Below, one piece after another: positions 12,400-23,632 of a stretch of 64,000 nucleotides of DNA. The DNA comes from Phragmites australis (Eukaryota; Streptophyta; Magnoliopsida; Poales; Poaceae), in assembly GCF_958298935.1 (NCBI RefSeq), contig NC_084927.1, positions 32,252,001 through 32,316,000 on the forward strand, given 5' to 3'. Position 1 is the first letter of the stretch; each line of letters begins with the position of its first letter. The notes under the pieces were generated by a model. The model ran no database searches, was not told the DNA's origin, and was given only the letters and a program-made list of their open reading frames with translations. The position numbers and the translations under genes were made by a program.

Positions 12400-13430
12400 T
12401 GCTAGTATATTGGATACTTATAATTTTTCCGATTTCACTCTAACATAACTCATTTCATAAAAGTATATTGTTAATTTGCTTGTTGAATCTCCAATATAGT
12501 TAAGTTTTAAATACGTAGAATAGTCAAATAATCATAACATATGTGATATATAAGGTTGTTGCTCTTACTCAATATCTGAATAAATATTCGTGACCGATAT
12601 TGTTTATATCGAACTCGTCATATATTTGATTTGTATTTATAACAAGACTATTCGTATTTGTATGTATATCCGATATTATTTATATCTAATTTCAAATTTA
12701 ATAAAAAATATAAAATAAAATATAACATTAGTGATATAAGTTCGTATCCGATTGGATTATACCCTGCTTAGATTCCGCAGGCCACCTGCTGTGCACGCGG
12801 ACGTCGCGCTCGACGCATCCATTGGATTTGACCCGCGGCTTGCGCGACTCACTAGTCCCGCCAGCCAACTTGGTAATGACCACTTCAAAGCCACCATTCG
12901 AGCACCTTACTGACATATAGGAATATTAATCCAATGGTTGCTACGAGTTTATTCGTTTTCTTTTAGTTTTTTGCCTCTTTTTGCTACGAGTCAAATAGGG
13001 TTTTTTTTTTAGGAAAGTCAAAGAGGATTGTGGATATAGACACATACTTTTGACCATCAGTAGGAGTCTGTTGTTTTTAGACCTGTCTTTGGGGACTTTA
13101 TATATTCTGTCTAAGTCAAGCACAAGATGACAAGAACAGAACGAAATAAAGTTCCCAGGCCATCTTCGGCCATGGTAGCTGCAGCACCTAAAAATGATGA
13201 GCTTTAACGGGCTAATTGGTTGCTCGCATAGGGTGATCTGCCTGCGAATGCATATAATATTAAGAAGATGTATATTTGATTATTTATATCTACTGTTTAA
13301 GTCTAGTTTAGCAAATGTAAATATATATCTTTAGTTTGGTGCAGGCTTCACTTTATAGCCAGTCTGATAAATAAAAATTCTTACATCCACTTATATAAAC
13401 GGACTCACTTATTAATATTATAAAATCATC
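12400..13430 (+). repeat. Segmental duplication copy 1, 5' block
   Basis: Matches 34,890-36,140 along its length. An AT-rich lead (CTAGTATATTG...) runs into a unique-looking GC-rich stretch (GATTCCGCAG, GACGTCGCGCTCGACGCATC, CCAATGGTTGCTACGAG) and then a MITE-like AT-rich tail. Small indels and substitutions separate the two. I infer that this is the left flank of the ancestral duplicated block. Confidence 0.85.
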
Positions 13431-14702
13431 TTCATACGAACAATTCATCGTAATATCAATTCTTATATCTATTTATACAAACTCATATTCGGCTAACTAA
13501 ACAGAAACTCAACTCAATTTATCCATACAAATACAATCAATCAAATACTCTTCTTTTTAATAAATATATTTCTGCTCAGCATGTTTCCTATCAACCTTTA
13601 TATACCATCCATACAGATAAGATCTCATACAAATAACCAATCACACTCTGAATACGATCGAACCCGATATGCATGTCCATATAATGACACAATTTAAAGG
13701 ATTGGACCACTTTTATTATTGGATTCACCTTACTTTGGAGGACAGGACATTTTATTCACCGTCCACGATCTCTGACGCCACCACACGAATTTGTCTCAAT
13801 GAAACCGTGATATATTAAACCTGCCAAACAGTATACCAATATTCTAGCAAATTTGAAATTTCTCCACTATTTATATTTATATATCATGTTCCTTATAATC
13901 CATAGCGGAGCTTGAATTGAAATTTAAAGAGGGTCAATGAAGCTAAATGAGTTTCAACTAAGCCGCAAAAGTCCGAATCAATAAAATATGAGCGATTAAA
14001 CTCAAAATATACTATAAAATCAAAAAATATACTATAGAAAACTTGTTAGACCAAGAGCACCGTGAACTCTCTAGTCACAGTGAACTCTCTAGTCACAATA
14101 ATGCTCCGCCCTGCTTACAATCCCACACTCTGGGAGTTCAGAACGAATATCATATCCTTTGGGTCCTTCATGAATCAACGCAGGGACCAAAGAGCAATCT
14201 GGAGCACTCGCTGACGCCGTGATCCAGATGATCGAGCAGCCAGTTTCACGGCAGTCGGCTCATTCATGGACCCTACTTGCCATGCTCGTCAGCCAGCAAA
14301 ATCCATCGGATCTTCAGATCGACACATAAATAAAAAGCCCTTTCAACATATATAATTACAAGGAAAATGTACCCAATGGATACATACTTAAAACGAGATC
14401 GCAGCACGACGCCACTAGCAAAATATGCTTGCTATCTCGCGAGTGGAGCGCATCGGCGCCCATACCAGAAGTGGAGCGTGTCGTCGTACCGCGACGATGA
14501 CGACGCAGATGAGATGGACCCCAACTCGCTCGCGTCCAGCTCGGGCTGGTCCCAGGGCATGCGGGGGCCGGGGCCTACATGAATGTCCCAATGGTGCGCC
14601 CGCGTCCTGTGAGATTAGGGTTTGGATCAGATAAAGGTCCAAGTTGAACCGCGTCAGAATGAGACGATGTGGGTGTGTTTTGTCTGCACGGCCCTAGATT
14701 AT
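13431..14702. other. Copy-1-specific intergenic DNA
   Basis: AT-rich non-coding DNA that is not matched in copy 2. Short words such as TATACCATCC and CAAATACT suggest old MITEs, and AACTCTCTAGTCACA is tandemly repeated at about 14,060-14,098. No gene is seen; the short open frames near 14,400-14,640 lack family similarity that I can recognise. Confidence 0.45.
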
Positions 14703-16697
14703 CACTACAACAGAAATAATCATATGAACCGGATCATCAGTGCCAACTAGAATAGAACCAGCACTGATGAAGTATCACTAATAGTTCATATCTTTCCGCG
14801 CTCGATCATTTATTGAGAAGGGTTAAACCGGCATTGATAATCAGGTTCTTGGAATAAACCAGCACTGATTCTTCAGCGCCGGTTGGTAACTATGAACCGG
14901 CACTGATACTTGACCCCTATATATATGAGGACTTAGCTGCATCCTCTCAATCCCTTGCGCGCCTACTGATTCCTCTGTCTCTCTGATGTCGTCGTCCTCA
15001 GAGCCCTGCTGTCTCCCTAACGCCGCCATCCTCATCCCCGTTACCGTCCCTGTTGTCGTCGCCATCCCTAGAGCCTTGTCATCCTTGTCCTTATCGCTGA
15101 CACCGCTTCTCTCCATCCTCGACGTCGGTGAGCGTTGTCGCTCCTTTCTCCTTCCTATGCACCACCGCTCTCCGCTTGGTTGACGCACGTGCAGCCGTAG
15201 CCGCGCCGCCACTCCATGGCTATGCTATGTAGCCCGCCACCGAGTTAGGATTCCCATGGCCCGTGCCTCTAGAGAAATAAAATTGGTTGGTTTACATATG
15301 TTTCACTCTTTATAGATATCGCGTGGATCTAGCTTGTATCGTGGATACATCTGAAGTAGCGTCTACATCCCGCCACATGCCCCCCCCCCCTCGCGTCTTC
15401 CCGTCATATTTCTTCTATGAACTCAATGCCCTACCCTCCCCGACGTACTCAGAGATGATCAAAATGGTATACCTCGTATCTATTTTGGCTTAACAACTAA
15501 TAATTGAAAAATATGTAATTGTTAAAGATTATGCATGTGTTGATATAGTGATTACTCCTCTAGTTTAGTTAAATAGAATGATTGCTCATATAGAGGGTTG
15601 TACACAACCTGTTGTGACTACCACTATAGATGATAATAATACAAGAAAGATATCAAATAGTTTTCAAATGTCGGTAACGAATAATCCACGATGACAGTGA
15701 TTTTGCAAGAGATTGAGGATTAAGTTTGGTATATTTTGCATGACTACAACTATTTTAAATTGAAAGCGCTTGAGCAGAATGTAGAGGATGTAGCTTTGAT
15801 GACTATCAGTCTGTTGCGGTTACATGCACTTTACACGGTTGGTGCCACAAATGTTAGTCTATAGTATTATTTTATATATTATCAAATTTTCTCTTCATAT
15901 TCATGCTCTTTGCCTGTAAGATTTTTATTGAAACAACATGATGCATTTAGCTGTTAGCTTGAGTTCACTCTTACGTTATGTCATGGAGCGGCTGGGTTTC
16001 ACAATGATTGGTCCGAAAGTCAAGAGAGTTCTTGAAGGTAGGTATCAGGTTTATACGGAGTTCGATGGAGGAGGTTTCGTTGTTTATAGAATTGTGATGG
16101 ATCTGTCCTTTCTTGCTCGAGATAGTACGCTTGTTTATGCACTATGCTATATGGATAAAATATATGGAGTTGATATCAAGACTATATGATTTGACGTGCA
16201 TTGTAGAATCATGGATGTGTGTATTTACAATGTGTTTAACATATGATGTGAACTATGATAATATTTATGTGTGGATGTTAATGAAGTTAGAATTATGTGT
16301 GGATATGGATGAACTATTTGTGATCCATGTGTAGATATCTTCCCATGATGAATGCTTACATATATTTGAATACAAATTTGAAATCGAATTTTGAATATTG
16401 TATTATTGAATTCATAATTTATTTGTGTCTACAGAAGTATCAATATCGGCTTGTCACACTAGCCGGCACTGATACTCAAATTACCAATGCTGGTTCGTTC
16501 TTATGGCCCGACACTGATAGTTTGAGCATCAGTGCTGGTTCTTTGTTATGAGCCGACAATTATACTCATTATTAGTGCCAGTTCACAAACCAACATTGAT
16601 AGTCCATGACTATCAGTACCGAGTAATCAGTACTGATTCAAAAATCGACACTGATGACGTTTTTGAGTCGATATTGATGACCAGTTATGTAGTAGTG
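14703..16697. mobile_element. Non-autonomous CACTA-type DNA transposon
   Basis: Begins CACTACAACAGAAAT at 14,703 and ends with ATGTAGTAGTG at 16,697, that is inverted CACTAC termini. The flanking triplets are TAT and TAG, a degraded 3-bp target duplication at best. Both ends carry many subterminal copies, in both orientations, of a motif close to AACCGGCACTGATA (for example 14,724-14,905 and 16,450-16,670), the standard arrangement in grass CACTA elements. The interior, about 14,950-16,400, has no transposase that I can recognise; it contains a CT-rich block and an open stretch near 15,940-16,189. Confidence 0.85.
15938..16189 (+). other. Unrecognised open stretch inside the CACTA element
   Basis: An 83-residue frame including MERLGFTMIGPKVKRVL and EFDGGGFVVYRIVMDLSF. 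The composition looks protein-like, and it ends beside the subterminal repeats. It may be a captured host gene fragment or chance. I do not recognise the family and assign no function. Confidence 0.25.
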
Positions 16698-17064
16698 TAG
16701 GGATGGCAACGGGACAGGACAGAGCCGAGGTGACACTCGTCCCCATCCCGACTCTTGAACTTGGAGTCCCACCTTGCCCCTGAAAAACACATCGAAGCAA
16801 AAGATGCCCCGTCCCTGACCCCGTCAAATCCCCAAACTCCGGTGGCTCCCCTGGTGCGCGGCGAGCAACTCCCCGGCGTAGCGATGAGTGGCGTGCGGCG
16901 AGCGACAAGCGACACCCCCTGCGATTGCCAATCTGCCGAGTGTCGACCTGAACTCGAGATCCCATGGAGCCCCACGAGTAATACTCCATCCCTAACCCCA
17001 CCCCGATCGGGACTCAAGGTCCTGCCCCGTGAGCCCCATGAGGGGAAAGCTCGTCCCATCCCTA
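16698..17064. mobile_element. MITE-like repeat with TAGGGATGG termini
   Basis: A 367-bp GC-rich segment begins TAGGGATGG, directly abutting the CACTA end, and closes with CCATCCCTA, a 9-bp perfect terminal inverted repeat. GGGATGGCAACGGG-type sequences are common dispersed repeats in grasses. It encodes nothing recognisable; the long plus-strand frame that crosses it continues into unrelated DNA. Confidence 0.55.
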
Positions 17065-19450
17065 CCCTTTTCGGGGCGGATCCACGTTTTCACAGGAAAA
17101 AAATTACCATCGCTACCCTAGACGAGGAGGTCGTACGCATGGACGGGCCCTCCTCTCTTGCCCTGTTTTTTGGCGCTGCCCTGATAGCTTCTTTTTGCTT
17201 CATCGGCGTAATGGCGCCATTCGCTCTGTCACACCAACGTAGAAGCACTCGCGCGTCAAGTTTGAGGGCTCCAAGCCGCCATACAATGATACAAACAGAA
17301 GCTACAAATTTTCATGGTCTAGCACAAGGTCAAGAGGTCAAGTCATGTATTCTGTCTTTTCAAAAAAACATATTCTGCTTCATGATACCTAAAAGGTTAG
17401 ACATTTGTGTTTCCTTAATATTAGCAGGAAAATTAGCACATTTTTTATTTAATCCAATAATTGGGCCTAATAGATCCTCTATAAATCTAAACGAGCGTAA
17501 TTGCCCCAACCACACCCTTTCCCTCTCGTATGTCCACGTGCATATGAAAGACATATTATACGTTGAGAGCTGCTGAACAACATAAAACTTTATTGTCTGC
17601 TGATTATTCTCCTTAGCAATAGCCAAAAATCAAGCAAACAAGAGCTTGCACAAACCATCTCTATTTGTGGCATACATTCCAGCATAATTCTTTGTTTTAT
17701 TTTTTATTTTTTTGCGAAAGAGTCCAGCATAATTCTGAACGTACGTAGACAGGTCCATACATTATAAACGGGGTTGTTTCTTTGATTATCCAGAAAAGTA
17801 GGTTGAGACAGGGCGACTTTTTAGGCTTGAAACTGATCCAGACTCCAGACACCCAAACTTAACTCATGGTCATCCAGAAAGGTTCCGAGCCCAAAGGCAT
17901 GCAAAATTTCAGATTGGTTAATTAATTAGTCAAGGGAAAATAAGACTTTACATAGCTCTTCTAAATTTCGAAAAAAATAATATATTATAATGGGCGCAGT
18001 ATTGTTCTGATAAATAACCATACATTATAGTGTCCATCAGTAATTAGCAATTTTAAAATGTGCTCCAGCAAATAGCACATTTTTGCAGTGTGTCCTAGAA
18101 CTATTTTTTGGGGTACTTTAATTGGATGCAACTTGTCCGAACAAAATCATAAAAAGATAGCTATAAAGGGTACGCACGTGTGACAAGACTTTCGAATTGC
18201 AACAAGAGTGGGAGAAAATAAAATGATACCGCAAGCCAAAATCTTACAGGAAATAGCGTCTGGATTTCAGAGAAAAAGCACGATGCATGCATCTTCACCC
18301 ATGTATCAAGGTTGTTTGGACCAGCGCCCGGATTTACATTACTTCACTTTCAATTGAGAAAAGCTACAGAATGAGATCTCTTAAACTTTGGTGAAACCGC
18401 TCAAAAACCATGATTAAATCTCTCTGAAGCTTGCTTATTACATCTTGGAACTTGACATATTTAATATAAAACACTAGTACAGAAGCACCAATCCAAAACC
18501 CTTTATCACTATTGGTTCCTTAAAACCTAGCAGTGATAATGTATAATTGTCAGCTCGTGTTAAAGAACTGACAGTGATGATCCATCCAGAAAGAATAAGT
18601 AGTAAAAAACTATTATCACTATCGATTCATATTAAGACCTCTCATCTTGTCTAATCCATATTCTGCAAATCTACAGTAAAGCGATAGTAAAGAAAGTTTA
18701 TGTTACATGATCTCTTAAACTTGAGAAAAAGGTCACTTAAGCTTAGATGAAACCACTCAAAATAGGGATTAAACCTCTCTGAAACTTACATGAAACATTT
18801 TTTAAACGAGACATTTTAGATAAACACCGAAACTTCTGCCAACCTGCTATCCCGTCCCAGTGAGATCCCCTCGGCTAGTCTGCGGCTTGGCATTTTAGCT
18901 GAGTCCATATTTTAGCTAGCAATGTGAATGTTATTGTGTGTGTAAACCTCAATCATTGGTACGTTTGGCCACATTGCCTCCAAGTCGGCAAGTTGGGTGG
19001 CAAAATTGTTCACGCATTTCAGTAGCCGTATTCTACTATTTTATTTCTCCGAAAAATGGGGGTCAAGCAATAATAAAGCTATTTTCTGTTAAAGCAAGTT
19101 GCTAATCTGTTTGTTTTGTAACTTAAGTTGCATCTTATAGCAGTGGTTTCACGGACACAAAAAAGAAAATTAATGGGGTGGAAGTAAATTGCGCAATCCA
19201 CAAAAAAAGAAAAAAAATGAAAGCGGACACGGATCCCCTCAGCTCTGAATAAAACCAGGAAAAAAGTTACTAAAGCCGCACACTATCTAGCCCATTTTAG
19301 AAAGGTCGAGAGCGACGACGTGATTCTTCCCACACGCCTGAAAGTAACAGGCCGCCGTGCGGAGGGGCTGTGGCCACGTTGTTATTTTTCCTGAACTTGT
19401 TGTTCGCTTCCGGGGCACCAGCTCATCTCAAGCGAGCCCCTCACGCTTCC
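17065..19450. other. 5' flank of the first A-type DREB gene
   Basis: Non-coding. The part from 17,405 onward is shared with copy 2. 18,475-18,600 holds short repeats of the type CTATTGGTTCCTTAAAA and CAGTGAT, probably an old MITE present before the duplication. 18,240-18,470 and 18,660-18,850 share phrases such as ATGATCTCTTAAACTT and GAAACCACTCAAAA. No second gene is seen. Confidence 0.6.
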
Positions 19451-19456
19451 GCCTCC

Positions 19457-19464
19457 TTAAATAG
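19457..19464 (+). promoter_or_regulatory. Probable TATA box of the first A-type DREB gene
   Basis: TTAAATAG lies about 150 bp before the start codon and is conserved in copy 2 at 43,868-43,875. A conserved G-box CACGTG follows in the presumed leader (19,539-19,544; copy 2 43,947-43,952). Confidence 0.6.
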
Positions 19465-19615
19465 CCTCGTTCCTCCTCGTGAGTTTCCAGGGAACCTGCA
19501 TGCACGAGCACAGCCACAGCTACTGCTATATCCTTGCACACGTGCAGATAGAGATTGCTACGTGCATACTCATTGGGTGTAGTAGATCATATCGGAGCTG
19601 CTGCCCTAGCACTGA

Positions 19616-20206
19616 ATGTCTGAGCACGGCGAGCCGCCCTCGCCGCGGTCGTCGGGGAAGCACCCCTTCTACCGGGGCATCCGGAGCCGGAGCAGCAAGT
19701 GGGTTTCGGAAATCCGGGAGCCGAGGAAGGCGCGCCGCATCTGGCTCGGCACGTTCCCGACGGCCGAGATGGCCGCCGTGGCGTACGACGTGGCCGCCCG
19801 CGCGCTGCGCGGGCCCGACGCGGCGCTCAACTTCCCCGACCTAGCCGCCTCGCGCCCCGCGCCCGCGTCCACCTCCGCGGACGACATCCGCGCCGCCGCC
19901 GCGGAGGCCGCCGCGGCACTGCAGCAGCTGCCTCGTGGCGCTGCCGGACGCGGCATTGCTCCCGCGGCCGCTGGAACAGCGCGGCAGCAGCTCGGCGGGA
20001 GCAGCGCGGCGGCGCAGCAGGAAGGCAGCAGCGCGGCGAGCCCATACTTCATGGACGAGGAGGCGCTCTTCGAGACGCCGCAGTTCCTTCGCAACATGGC
20101 TGCCGGGATGATGATGAGCCCCCCCAGGCTCAGCCCCAACTCGTCCGACCACTCGCCGGACCCGTCGGAGGCCGGGGAGAGCCTCTGGAGCTACCGTGAT
20201 CCGTAG
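19616..20206 (+). CDS. DREB-type AP2/ERF transcription factor (A-4-like), paralogue 1
   Basis: A single-exon gene of 196 residues. One AP2/ERF domain spans residues 18-74, from FYRGIRSR to LNFP, with the YRG element, WLGTF and the [11 protein letters not shown] helix. Val30 and Glu35 correspond to V14 and E19 of the domain, the pair that marks DREB-type binding to CCGAC-core DNA. The PKK/RPAGRxKFxETRHP signature of CBF/DREB1 is absent, and REPRK after the second strand points to the A-4/TINY-like branch. The Ala/Gln-rich middle is low complexity. An acidic region ([11 protein letters not shown]) and a terminal LWSY (190-193) followed by RDP look like activation motifs. Expected to act in the nucleus. 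The ATG at 19,616 is the first in frame and lies about 150 bp after a TATA-like box. It differs from paralogue 2 at ten residues. Confidence 0.92.
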   Translation: MSEHGEPPSPRSSGKHPFYRGIRSRSSKWVSEIREPRKARRIWLGTFPTAEMAAVAYDVAARALRGPDAALNFPDLAASRPAPASTSADDIRAAAAEAAAALQQLPRGAAGRGIAPAAAGTARQQLGGSSAAAQQEGSSAASPYFMDEEALFETPQFLRNMAAGMMMSPPRLSPNSSDHSPDPSEAGESLWSYRDP

Positions 20207-20682
20207 AGATTCCGGTAATGGCGATGACAATAATAATGATGAATAATAAGCTCTACCACTACTATTGCTGCAGTATTCCTGCAGAACTTGGAAGCTGGCT
20301 GGAATGATATGGGAGAGACAAGGAGGTACACATACAGGTGCCCGCCCGTGGAGGGAAGGACGATCTCCTTTTTATATTAATTGTCGCTTGGTCAGTGCAT
20401 ATGAAACTGCAAAGGGGATATATATATATATACACTTGAAATGCCAAATAGATGCCATACCGGTGTTGTATAAGTGGATGTAGTTGTGTAAGATCGTATT
20501 GGGCAAATTAATCGGTATTGTGGCGGTGGATCAGCTATAAGATGTGCGCGCAGCACATGGCTGCACCTTGCCCTTTTATAAACACTCTCTGCTTTGACTA
20601 TTCGCAGCTTACTCAAGTGTGTGGAGGGTGTGAACTTTTGCTTTTGAGTGGCTGGCCGTTGAAAGAAAAACGAAAAGATGCA
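20207..20682. other. 3' flank of the first A-type DREB gene
   Basis: Presumed 3' untranslated and flanking DNA, homologous to 44,610-45,148. It contains AATAATAATGATGAATAATAAG just after the stop, and a short (TA)n tract at 20,419-20,432 where copy 2 has a long (GTAT)n expansion. No clear terminator can be assigned. Confidence 0.6.
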
Positions 20683-21678
20683 GAGTTAATTTCATAAACC
20701 CATCATTTTTTTTCTAATAATCATAAAACTACCATTTTTTACGACTATTTCATAAAACTATCACTATATTGGAGTTTCTTCCCACAAAACTACCGTTTCT
20801 GTCAGTCTGCCATTCAAAATTTAATGTTCACGAATAGTACTGTTTATGAGCACGGTGATCTTCTGTTTATCCAAAAATCAGTGGTCTTTTGTCTTTCAAA
20901 AAATCCTATAAATTTTTGTACATATTCCATAATCCATGTGCAACCCATTTTAATTAGATTCATATAAAAATCCTGTGTAGAATTTAAATTAAAATTATCA
21001 AAAAATGCTACCTTTATAACCTCTAACAATTGTTAGGGCCTTAAATAAAATCTCAAAGTTCTGAAAAAATTCACTAATATTTTTATTATGTTGTGTACTA
21101 ATTTATAAAATTAATTTCAGCCCTAGTTTACATGATGAAAAAATGAGTTCATTGTAATGCTCTATTTCCATCTATTTCATCACGCTGTATATAAATAGAG
21201 CATTACAAAGGAACTTACTTTTTCAACATATAACCTAAGGCTGAAAATAATTTTAGAAAATAGTAAATAATATAATAAGAATATTAGTGAATTTTTCCAG
21301 ATGTTTGGGATTTTATTTAAGGCCATAAATTTTGTTAGAAGTTATAAAGTTAGCATTTTTTGGAGAATTTTAAATTCTACATAGGATTTTTATGTGAATC
21401 TAATTAAAATGGGTTACACATGGATTACGTAACACGCACAAAAATTTATAGGATTTTTTGAAAGACAGAAGACCACTGATTTTTGGAGAAACAGAAGACC
21501 ACCATACCTATAAATAGTACTATTGGTGAACAGTAAATTTTGAACGGCAGATAGATGTAATCGCAAAAATGTTAGTTTTGTGAGAAGAAACCCCAAGATA
21601 GTGGTAGTTTTGTGAAATAGCGGTAAAAAGTGGTAGTTATGACTATTAAAAAAAATTGGGGGTTTGTGAAATTAACTC
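20683..21678. mobile_element. Foldback/long-hairpin element, 996 bp (family member 1)
   Basis: The two halves are inverted copies. Left GAGTTAATTTCATAAACCC pairs with the reverse complement of the right end at 21,660-21,678, and the pairing continues through ACTGTTCA-type words, CCATAATCCATGTGCAACCC and TTCACTAATATTCTTATTAT to a centre near 21,180, where AATGCTCTATTT faces AAATAGAGCATT. The arms are roughly 490 bp. No ORF of a transposase is present. Similar core sequence is found at 30.47-31.83 and 45.15-45.92 kb. A target duplication is not obvious here. A transcript would fold into a very long hairpin. Confidence 0.9.
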
Positions 21679-22965
21679 GAGGGGAAATGGAGGACGGGTG
21701 GAAGAGAGAGGAAGCATAATTTTTTATTTAATATTGTGGGTCCCACGTTAGGTGCTAACCGTGCTATACGTTGGAGTATATTCTACCAAACTACCTCCAC
21801 TCTAATGGGTCTCATCTTAGTATAACAACATGACTAAACACTAAGGACTGTTTAGTTTTCCGTAAGGTCTTATCCTAGCTCGTATTAGTAAGTTAGGCTC
21901 TGTGCATGCAGTGTCTCTTCGTTTGATGGATTGTATATGCTTAGTTTAGTTGGGAATAGATTATGTTTAATTATTTATATGAATATGTATTGCATTAGAT
22001 TGAAATAAAAAAACAAATATTAATATGATGTTTATTTTATATAAATACACTCTATAATGCTTACTTTATTATATTAAGACTTAATCTAATTTAAAATATA
22101 CTAATAAGTTAATACTTACTAATCATATATTAATACTATTATTAATTGAACGCATACCTACATCCTACGAGCCTAACTATAGAGAAACGGCCAATTTCTT
22201 TGTTACCACCCAACCAAGCTCAGAAGCCCTTTTATGTTTTAAACCGGATCCAATAATATATAAAGACAACTAAATAACTGCTTACTAAATAAACATCCAA
22301 ACGAAGCCTAAAGGTACCAAAGAGCTAAACTGGACAACTTATCATGCTCCTCTAGGCTCGATACGTGTAAACGCCTCCTTAGGAACACGTGTAAGCGCAG
22401 TACTGAAGACGACAAAAGCAGTCCCAGCTTTATGCTGGTCCCCGCAGGAGTTCTGGACAGTGGTCCGCACCTGGCCCCCTCTACCTGCTGAGCCGCTGAG
22501 CGCGCACGCGCTGCCCGACGAGCAAAGCACGCCTTGGAGAGGGGCCGCGGCGGTACGGAGCACCTGGCGGCGCGGCGGCGGGGACGCAGCCGAACCGTCG
22601 AACAGAATCATGGCGTCACGGACGTATGTGTGGTCGTACAATTCTTGACCCCGCCGTGCATTTGTCCCTGAGCTATGCTGCGAATCTAGGGTCTCCATAT
22701 GGTTGGCTTTGCTTACCTGGCTGGGATTAGTGCCGCTCCGACAACATCAACAAGACCGGCAGCAAGTTCCCTTTCGAAGGTGCATAAATCATAATAGACC
22801 CGACAAAGACAGATCAACGATGTGCCTGATTAATTAACTATTGTTTTTGCATAGCTAGATTTGTTCCTGAGAAAAGAAGTCCGTAAATTTGACGCTATCA
22901 ATCTCAATGCCCAATCTGGCTACTCGGCAGTCTATTTGACAAAAATCCTCTGAACCACGGGCAGC
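21679..22965. other. Intergenic DNA, copy 1
   Basis: Mostly AT-rich. The stretch 21,842-22,315 is bounded by GGACTGTTTAGTTTTCC and an imperfect inverted counterpart (AAACATCCAAACGAAGCC) and may be a degraded MITE. 22,340-22,700 is GC-rich with a 118-residue minus-strand frame that has no recognisable family and is not conserved in copy 2, so I do not call it. Confidence 0.45.
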
Positions 22966-23388
22966 AGAATTAAGCGCTGACCAAATCGAGCAAAATCACC
23001 AGTAAATCCACCAAGGATAAGCAGTGATATAGTACCACTGTGATGGCGGTAATTTCTTGCACTCTCTACGGGTCCCAGTCCCGATCCATCCGTGCAGTTC
23101 GTGGAACAATTCGAACGGCGGTGTCATCATCAACTGAAAACCGCAAAACCAAACCCCGCAGACAGAGCATCAACTCGCCGCATGCCCATCCGATCCGCCC
23201 ATACGGCTCCAACACAAGATCACGCGCTCTCTAATTCACACGAGTCCACATCAAACCGCCCGCTTTAAAGCCCGGCCCATGAGTAGAAATCACGATCCTT
23301 CTCCTTGGGCCTTCTGTCAACGCCCCACCGCATCAAGACCACCCAAAATAGCAGCAGAATGAACAGAAAAACCCGGCCCACCACTGTG
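22966..23388 (+). repeat. Segmental duplication copy 1: distal promoter of a lost CBF gene
   Basis: The first part (22,966-23,186) matches 47,180-47,409 and the second part (23,187-23,388) matches 57,131-57,335, the upstream region of the intact CBF gene. Here the two parts are contiguous, which shows the arrangement before the 9.7-kb insertion of copy 2. Landmarks are GCGCTGACCAAATCGAGC, GATCCGCCCATACGG and CGCCCGCTTTAAAGCCCGGC. A CCGAC core found in copy 2 (57,153) is CCAAC here. Confidence 0.9.
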
Positions 23389-23431
23389 CCAATTCTGCCA
23401 TAGAGCCCCTTGCTTGCCTGTTTCGCGTAGT

Positions 23432-23625
23432 TGAGAAACCGCTGTTATCGAGTATAGTCTAGTGATATCTCGAGAGAATAATTATAAAATAAGATAAGAT
23501 ATAAGAGTAGGAGAAAGACTGCCTATTTTTTATTAATCTGTGTGTTACAATGCGGGGTTCTATCCTGTATATATAGTGCCAAAAATATATTAGTTCTAAT
23601 GACTATGTTGTCATTAATCACCAAA
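23432..23625 (-). repeat. 3' LTR of the copia element (approximate)
   Basis: Aligns with 28,657-28,870 for at least about 150 bp and then diverges. The inner border is approximate. Confidence 0.65.
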
Positions 23626-23632
23626 ATCATAA

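Larger units (their letters stand above)
17405..20640 (+). repeat. Segmental duplication copy 1, A-type DREB block
   Basis: Collinear with 41,053-45,148. Shared landmarks are TTCCTTAATATTAGCAGG, GCGAAAGAGTCCAGCATAAT, AAAGTAACAGGCCGCC, the whole coding region, and the 3' flank to CTTTTGAGTGGCT. Copy 2 has extra insertions in the promoter flank. The homology ends about 430 bp after the stop codon, just before the foldback element. Confidence 0.95.

Noticed and set aside
16755..17576. Open frame of 273 codons on the plus strand
   Set aside because: It starts in the GC-rich MITE-like repeat, crosses unique DNA and ends in the duplicated block; the frame is not kept in copy 2 and no family is recognised.
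22342..22698. Minus-strand frame of 118 codons in a GC-rich patch
   Set aside because: Not present in the second copy and without recognisable similarity.
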